A DNA stretch of 64,000 bases. Source: Methanogenium sp. S4BF. GTDB taxonomy: Archaea > Halobacteriota > Methanomicrobia > Methanomicrobiales > Methanomicrobiaceae. The DNA is taken from contig NZ_CP091277.1 in assembly GCF_029633965.1 (NCBI RefSeq), positions 372,001-436,000 on the forward strand, written 5' to 3'. Numbering within the stretch: position 1 is the stretch's first letter; each line of letters begins with the position of its first letter. Below the pieces are notes generated by a model. The model ran no database searches. It saw only the letters and a list, made by a program, of their open reading frames with translations, and had not been told where the DNA came from. Positions 60,101 through 64,000 of this stretch are shown one piece after another. The translations under genes and the position numbers were made by a program.

Positions 60101-62543
60101 ATTGTTCAAAACGTTCCTTCGTCGTGGAAGAGGTGAGGAAAATGGCAGCTATTTCCTTGTCCTGGATAAAATTGCGTTAAAATTCAGGGACAATCATAAC
60201 TGGTACCGTTGTAGAACGTGTTCTAATATTTTCCCATATACTCTGTTTGGGAAATGTGCTGATTGTGGGTCCTCTGATGTCTATTACATGAGTGAGGAGG
60301 ATATTGAACGCTATAAGTTCTGGAGAGATCCTGTTCTTGACGCAATCACAGAAGGTTCTGGGAAATCGATTCGTACCATTAACACTGAAGAACACACGGC
60401 ACAACTTTCCTATAAAGATCAACAGAATGACATCTGGTCTACGACGGAAAGTTACGAGATGCGGTTCCAGAATCTTCTGTTTGACGATGATTACCCGGTT
60501 GATGTACTGAGCTGTACAACCACGATGGAAGTGGGTATTGATATCGGTTCTTTGACCGCCATCAGCCTTCGAAATGTTCCCCCAATGCGGGAGAACTATC
60601 AACAGAGAGCTGGACGTGCAGGAAGGCGTGGAACATCAATTTCGACCATTGTAACCTATGCTCAGAATGGCCCCCATGATGGGTGGTACTTCACTCATCC
60701 CGATAAAATTATTTCAGGAGATGCCAGTAGTCCATGGATAGATGTAGATAATTTCACACTACTTCAGCGTCATGTAAATCTGCTCATCTTAAGTGAATTT
60801 TTGAGTGAAAATGGGACAGACCTGTATGAATATCCGGTATTATCATTCTTTGATAACTACTATGATAATTTCATAAAGTTTCTGAATACATTCCGATTCA
60901 AACCGGAACTTGAGGCAAGCATTTTCTCCACTGAAAAAATGGATGCCGGTTATTATCAAAAATTTGTAAAAGGGCTTACCCCTGAATTACAGAGAATCCG
61001 GGATGATGTGCTCAAAAACCGTGAACTGCATGAGGCACAGGTTGAAAAAGGACACAAAACCAGTCTTCTTGATCATTTGAGTTTTGAGGGAATCTTACCA
61101 ACCTACTCTTTCCCACAAGATGTTGTAGGATTCTTTATTGAGAACAGATCTGGAAGTAAGATTCTCCAAAGACCAGATCGTTCACTTGACATTGCGATTA
61201 GTGAGTATGCCCCGGGAAAAATTCTCGTTGTGAATAAAGAAACCTACAAAGTTGGTGGAATTTACAGTTTCCACTCAAAGTTTCGAAAAGGAAACAAGCG
61301 TGAAAATCAGGCACAACCATATTTTGAGGATCCAAATTATCTGTCGGATTTGTATCTATGTCCTGATCCGTATTGTGGCTGGACTGATACAGACTTTCCG
61401 ATGGATGGAGTCTGTCCATTCTGTGGAAAACCTGTCTCTGAAAACAGGAAACAGAAGCTGCTCCGACCGTGGGGCTTTGCTCCTGTAAATGGAAGGAAAA
61501 TTCCTGAAGCACATGCGGAATTTGAACAGTCATATGCAGAGGAGCCATGCTACTTTGCAACACCCGACCGTAGAGACATGAAGGATATCGGGTGTCGGCA
61601 CATAATGGCAGCAGTTCGTTCCGATAAGATTAGGATCATTAACAAAGGTGTGAAAGGACGTGGATTTAATGTGTGTCAGAAGTGTGGTGCTGCAGAGGTT
61701 ACAGAACAACTTACTGGGGAAGGTTCCGGATCAAAAATGTTGGAGGATATTGGTCGACCATACGCAATCCCAGGTGTGACTTCGAACAAGTGTTCCCATA
61801 ATCCAATAAATCTGTATCTTGGTCACACCTTTGCAACAGATATGATTGTCTTTGAGTTTGAGTTGGATAAATCTCAAATTAACACGAATCCCCGTGGAAT
61901 GTGGATTTCAAACGCTGCAACAACACTTTCCGAGGCATTTTTACTTGCTGCAAGTCGTACTCTGGATGTTGATTTCAATGACATCAAAGGTGGTCACAGA
62001 ATTCATGGAACGGAATATACAACTTTTGTTGATATTTACATATATGATAGTCTGTCAAGTGGAGCAGGATATGCAACTGGCCTTCGGAAAATGATCGTTC
62101 CGTTACTTGAGAATGTTGAGGCTGTTTTGAATTGTGATAAAGAAAACCCTTGTACTACAGCGTGTCACACGTGTCTCAAACACTACTGGAACCAGAGAGT
62201 TCATGATAAATTGGATCGATTTGCCGCACTTGCTCTCCTTAACTGGGGTAGATATGGTGATCTGCCAAAACCATTGAGTATCGAGAGACAATATGAGATT
62301 ATCGCCCCACTTAAGCGTTTGTTTGATGATGATCATCCTGAAATTCAATTTCAACCTGAACAAGAATGGATCTCAATTAATTCACCCAAAAAATCTGCCA
62401 AATTTGTAGTGTATCCTGCGATGTGGGCAATTCCCCATGCAAGCAATAATACTCTGTATTTGTCAGATTCTTTGGTAAATAGAGCACTCCCCAAAGCATT
62501 CGATGAGACTAATCACTTCATAAAAAATATATTGGTGGAATAG
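57183..62543 (+). CDS. island gene D: YprA-type DEAH helicase with MZB/DUF1998 domain (1786 aa)
   Basis: Superfamily 2 helicase: Q-like region YSHQVKAL, Walker A TGTGSGKTE (residues 113-121), LLYPMNALVADQ (151-162), TNYSMLQ, DEAH (322-325) followed by MYHGSAGGEVALLIRRL, LTSASI, FSDSRQRAAVLAKDM near 740, and motifs V/VI (GIDIGSLTAISL ... QQRAGRAGRRG) near 1117-1150. Cysteine pairs form zinc elements near 533-562, 684, 1010-1030, 1393-1418 and 1498; the C-terminal MZB cluster is C1651, C1657, C1661, C1664 (NPCTTACHTCLKHYW). Relatives are DrmA of DISARM, DruE of Druantia and DpdJ. The size suits DruE-like proteins. Likely DNA translocase of an antiviral complex (inference). Confidence 0.93.
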   Translation: MAEYSVQNTHRELVEKLKDYIQAQYFGESDLLLSASKDLLNEKNSIYKDPYIESNQTYQLRKNGLVDADIPENIKDFLCQMGDKNLGVFKTPYSHQVKALEDFYHGNDILVTTGTGSGKTECFMWPLVANLAAEAKIRPDSWNKRGVRALLLYPMNALVADQIGRLRKMIGDYDGQFYTLFTEYAGDLNSRAPQFGMYTGRTPYPGQPKKKKDEKLAKTLEYDLIHRSPELIKELKSLGKYPSKYDLETYITHLNDGVHITTLRDAELITRKEMQDNCPDILVTNYSMLQYMLIRQIEQPFWSNTRDWLNESPDNKLLLVIDEAHMYHGSAGGEVALLIRRLMYKLGITRDKVRFILTSASIPVDDEDSKIELKQFLREITSCEEDTFSIIVGENKEYSSPNPVDISAKQIRDFPLDDFQLDDTTKISAVHKFFRLLDGTRPPYDTIKELEAWLFETLPKYGSVQRIINQTAGNATEINELAGIVFPNDDNDTALPATQVLLSLLPLAKKDGQVLFPARLHMFFRGLQGLYACTNPNCSEKHTGDGITLGKIYSDNGRDTCPYCGGKIYELINDRRCGALFIKGYLHNAEDSAGNAQNSWEKKYLWHTPGEVFGDELKEVHLYIVPKNWSADMGNEKIRGGWLDTKTGFIHFTNIHAGDDEFLQVCYSLNPVKGKPDQFTFSKCPKCKKRLMYYSFSDFSTKGNEPFYNIVSSQLSVQPPTIFDEEKLKQQPNGGRKVLVFSDSRQRAAVLAKDMTRAADAYAARAVMVLAAIHLQEWAEDTGNIVTLDMLYPAFLEIASHNHLRLFYGGDKARFKEDLEIIKVAIKKAEKRNQSLKYGRIVKDFDDIPGLFSEQLLKNLCSSFMSLTDLGLGWMEPCYKDDIEECLESFEEHDIEMSEEEFIALFAAWAQYHCTNSYAIGTKISDQIRFNIALRKYGRFGVEEKDQYKIPSRFKNVLEEKYTPEQIKWILLKLFKTFLRRGRGEENGSYFLVLDKIALKFRDNHNWYRCRTCSNIFPYTLFGKCADCGSSDVYYMSEEDIERYKFWRDPVLDAITEGSGKSIRTINTEEHTAQLSYKDQQNDIWSTTESYEMRFQNLLFDDDYPVDVLSCTTTMEVGIDIGSLTAISLRNVPPMRENYQQRAGRAGRRGTSISTIVTYAQNGPHDGWYFTHPDKIISGDASSPWIDVDNFTLLQRHVNLLILSEFLSENGTDLYEYPVLSFFDNYYDNFIKFLNTFRFKPELEASIFSTEKMDAGYYQKFVKGLTPELQRIRDDVLKNRELHEAQVEKGHKTSLLDHLSFEGILPTYSFPQDVVGFFIENRSGSKILQRPDRSLDIAISEYAPGKILVVNKETYKVGGIYSFHSKFRKGNKRENQAQPYFEDPNYLSDLYLCPDPYCGWTDTDFPMDGVCPFCGKPVSENRKQKLLRPWGFAPVNGRKIPEAHAEFEQSYAEEPCYFATPDRRDMKDIGCRHIMAAVRSDKIRIINKGVKGRGFNVCQKCGAAEVTEQLTGEGSGSKMLEDIGRPYAIPGVTSNKCSHNPINLYLGHTFATDMIVFEFELDKSQINTNPRGMWISNAATTLSEAFLLAASRTLDVDFNDIKGGHRIHGTEYTTFVDIYIYDSLSSGAGYATGLRKMIVPLLENVEAVLNCDKENPCTTACHTCLKHYWNQRVHDKLDRFAALALLNWGRYGDLPKPLSIERQYEIIAPLKRLFDDDHPEIQFQPEQEWISINSPKKSAKFVVYPAMWAIPHASNNTLYLSDSLVNRALPKAFDETNHFIKNILVE

Positions 62544-62552
62544 TTTATTCAA

Positions 62553-62726
62553 GTGAGTAATGGCAACTCAATTTATCCTTTTTTAAAGGTAGAACGAGGT
62601 GACGCTGAAACTCTTAATGCCATACATTCGTATAGTAATTCCGCTGAATTAATCCCCAATAATTTATATTTATCTCCTTGGCAGGGAATCCAAAAATACA
62701 TTTCAATTTCTCAATCTGATTATTAA
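62553..62726 (+). pseudogene. island gene fragment after the helicase (57 codons)
   Basis: A GTG-started open frame 9 bp after the helicase TAG and in the same frame. The translation (start SNGNSIYPFLKVERGDAETL, then NNLYLSPWQGIQKYI) is composed like a folded protein and shares the island's AT-rich codons. It stops at TAA just where composition switches to GC-rich. It could be the 5' stub of a fifth gene cut by the neighbouring element, or a displaced C-terminal end of the helicase. Confidence 0.5.
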
Positions 62727-62920
62727 CCAATCTGATTTCCTGCCCATAATTTACCCCTGTGAAATCCCCCCTCACCAAGGAGAGACTTTACAACATGTGC
62801 CTTTCTTTTCACGTGCCATCCACATTCCTTACTTCCAACCCGCAGGGTTCTTCTATATCCCATCAGCCGTTCTATCAGTTTCTGTGCACAGGAAAATCTG
62901 TCGCACAGGAGCAAATCTCC

Positions 62921-63061
62921 ATGAAAAAAACAGAACGAGAAGTTCTCAACTCCATCCCGGACCGGCCCGCTGCGCTCGTCCGTGAGAATCGAATCGCAGA
63001 AGAAAAGAACAAAACCCGGCAGATGCTGCCAGACAGGGGGGCACAGGCATGCCGCCGATAG
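62921..63061 (+). CDS. small charged protein of the integrated element (46 aa)
   Basis: Starts at an ATG 10 bp after AGGAG. Highly charged helical peptide (MKKTEREVLNSIPDRPAALV). The stop lies inside the start of the next gene (63049). Character is GC-rich again, unlike the island. Small proteins of this type are common at the front of replication operons of archaeal plasmids and viruses; no family recognised. Confidence 0.5.
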   Translation: MKKTEREVLNSIPDRPAALVRENRIAEEKNKTRQMLPDRGAQACRR

Positions 63062-63387
63062 ACACGAAACAGAGAAAGGGCAGCCCCACCACAAAACCCT
63101 GCGCCAACAGTGAAATGTCCGGAACTGCCAGAGAACAATTAGCGGCTGATGGTATAAAATCAACGATGAATGAACGGGCCGCCATCAAGACCGGGCCGGT
63201 TCCGCTCTATCTCATCCCGCAGACGCTTTCGTCAGAAATTCACGCACATGGCGGGGAGATCTCCGAGATTGCGATCAAACGGACCGGGCAGCACGTCTAT
63301 GCGATTACGCTGACAAAAACGCCAAAGCAGGGCAGAGATCAGGGCCGGGAACAGAACCGCAATCCGGGTGGTGCGGATGCAGACTGA
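63049..63387 (+). CDS. hypothetical protein of the integrated element (112 aa)
   Basis: The N-terminal third is basic and low-complexity; the middle (TGPVPLYLIPQTLSSEIHAHGGEISEIAIKRTGQHVYAITLT) looks like a small beta-alpha domain; the tail is Gln/Arg/Gly-rich. Overlaps both neighbours (13 and 11 bp), as in compact viral or plasmid operons. Unrecognised. Confidence 0.55.
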   Translation: MPPIDTKQRKGSPTTKPCANSEMSGTAREQLAADGIKSTMNERAAIKTGPVPLYLIPQTLSSEIHAHGGEISEIAIKRTGQHVYAITLTKTPKQGRDQGREQNRNPGGADAD

Positions 63388-63730
63388 GCCCGGCACGCTC
63401 TCCCTCGTGAGGGGCGGAACACTCGCTCTCCACCTCGCTGAGGAGACCTACTCCCTCACACGGGATGACATCCACACCCTGTTATTCAACGGGCAGAGTG
63501 TCCCCCTTACCCGGACGGAGGAGGTGAACAATCCCGACGGCGCCGTGTTCGTTTCGACGGTCATCGACGGGCACATCACTGTCCACGCCTCCGGCCGGGC
63601 CGTCATTGCCGCCACACGGGGAGGGCTGTACAGCATCCCGTTTGCCTGTTTCCGGCAGGTCACCCGTGGCGAGGCAGCCTCTGCCCCCCTCTTCCCGGTA
63701 CACCCGGCACTGGCAGGTGGTTTCCTGTGA
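63377..63730 (+). CDS. beta-rich hypothetical protein of the integrated element (117 aa)
   Basis: Predicted to be mostly beta strand (GTLSLVRGGTLALHLAEETYSL, VFVSTVIDGHITVHASGRAVI). The ATG at 63377 gives an overlap of 11 bp with the upstream gene; a GTG three codons earlier is in frame. Ends with GTGA overlapping the primase-like start. Unrecognised family. Confidence 0.6.
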   Translation: MQTEPGTLSLVRGGTLALHLAEETYSLTRDDIHTLLFNGQSVPLTRTEEVNNPDGAVFVSTVIDGHITVHASGRAVIAATRGGLYSIPFACFRQVTRGEAASAPLFPVHPALAGGFL

Positions 63731-64000
63731 ACGCAGGTACAGAGGAGATCCGGGAGGGGCTATCCCTCCTCTTTTTGGACGGTGCGGTCGTCGAACTCCG
63801 TGCCCTTGGTGACGGTGGCGTCCACAGCGGCTACTTCACCGATTTTGACGCACTCGCCGGGCGGGCGAACGCGATGGACACGTACCCCGGCGTGCAGGGC
63901 ATCTATGTCACCGTAAACGAGGTGAACCCGGCACTGCTCTCCCGCCGGGCCAACCGCGTGAAGCAGCGCCTCTCCCGGAGTGACGCCACGACCGCCGATG
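63727..64000 (+). CDS. primase/replication protein, N-terminal part (cut by window edge)
   Basis: GTG start overlapping the previous stop by 4 bp. The 91 residues visible contain VVELRALG, SGYFTDFDALAGRANAMD, GIYVTVNEVNPALLSRRANRV, a combination I know from the N-termini of large plasmid and virus primase-helicase proteins (bifunctional prim-pol or D5-type). This identifies the right edge as an integrated mobile element. The catalytic domains lie beyond the window. Confidence 0.72.
   Translation, partial: MNAGTEEIREGLSLLFLDGAVVELRALGDGGVHSGYFTDFDALAGRANAMDTYPGVQGIYVTVNEVNPALLSRRANRVKQRLSRSDATTAD

Noticed and set aside
62541-62543. TAG as a pyrrolysine codon joining the helicase to the following ORF
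   Set aside because: Pyrrolysine use is not expected in Methanomicrobiales, no pyl genes are in the window, and the MZB-containing helicase already looks complete before the TAG. Kept only as one option under the fragment finding.

Overview
The window comes from a methanogenic archaeon, most likely of the order Methanomicrobiales. Supporting genes are methanogenesis marker protein 8, a 14-gene energy-converting Mbh-type [NiFe] hydrogenase, the archaeal general transcription factor TFE, tRNA methyltransferase Trm56, an archaeal-type alanyl-tRNA synthetase, the methanogen sulfide-to-homocysteine proteins (COG1900, NIL-ferredoxin and COG2122 families) and many cytosolic or membrane histidine kinases. 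Species assignment is inference.

Layout. 1-2.2 kb: small envelope and hypothetical proteins. 2.2-7.9 kb: a chemotaxis group on the minus strand (CheR, a soluble 1122-residue chemoreceptor, a ParA-like ATPase) with a divergent small Ras-like GTPase. 7.9-15.7 kb: adenine deaminase, marker protein 8, a HAD phosphatase, TspO, a PAS/GAF histidine kinase behind a palindromic operator candidate, and a methyltransferase. 16-19.3 kb: a radical SAM/SPASM peptide-maturase-like enzyme, a divergent cysteine-rich mini-ORF and a membrane histidine kinase. 19.7-31.4 kb: tRNA-Leu with a structured leader, an ACT-domain regulator, the HD/TFE/ATP-grasp/Trm56 operon, the homocysteine operon, and nif3-SWIM-alaS-HTH. 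31.4-32.5 kb: four tandem repeats of about 250 bp. 32.5-34.5 kb: hisH and a PUA/PAPS-reductase-like protein.

34.7-42.9 kb: a complete hydrogenase operon in the order mbhA to mbhN (Na+/H+ antiporter-like modules first, then the hydrogenase module). Its maturation protease lies about 1.2 kb further on, on the other strand. 45.5-51.6 kb: tRNA-Gly and the tetrapyrrole operon met8-like/hemA/hemB/hemL/hemC/cobA, which supplies precursors for F430, cobalamin and siroheme. hemD, usually next, is missing.

52.0-62.7 kb: a markedly AT-rich island begins immediately after cobA. It has four tightly packed genes: a protein with a CoiA-like zinc finger, a coiled-coil protein ending in what looks like a degenerate P-loop domain, an unrecognised protein, and a 1786-residue YprA-type DEAH helicase with a C-terminal MZB/DUF1998 cysteine cluster. 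A 57-codon gene fragment follows. YprA helicases are the core of DISARM, Druantia and Dpd, so this is probably an antiviral system. Its partner set matches none that I recognise, and it is the best candidate for an undescribed system here. 62.9-64.0 kb: GC-rich, overlapping genes of a probable integrated element, ending in the start of a primase-like replication protein cut by the window edge.
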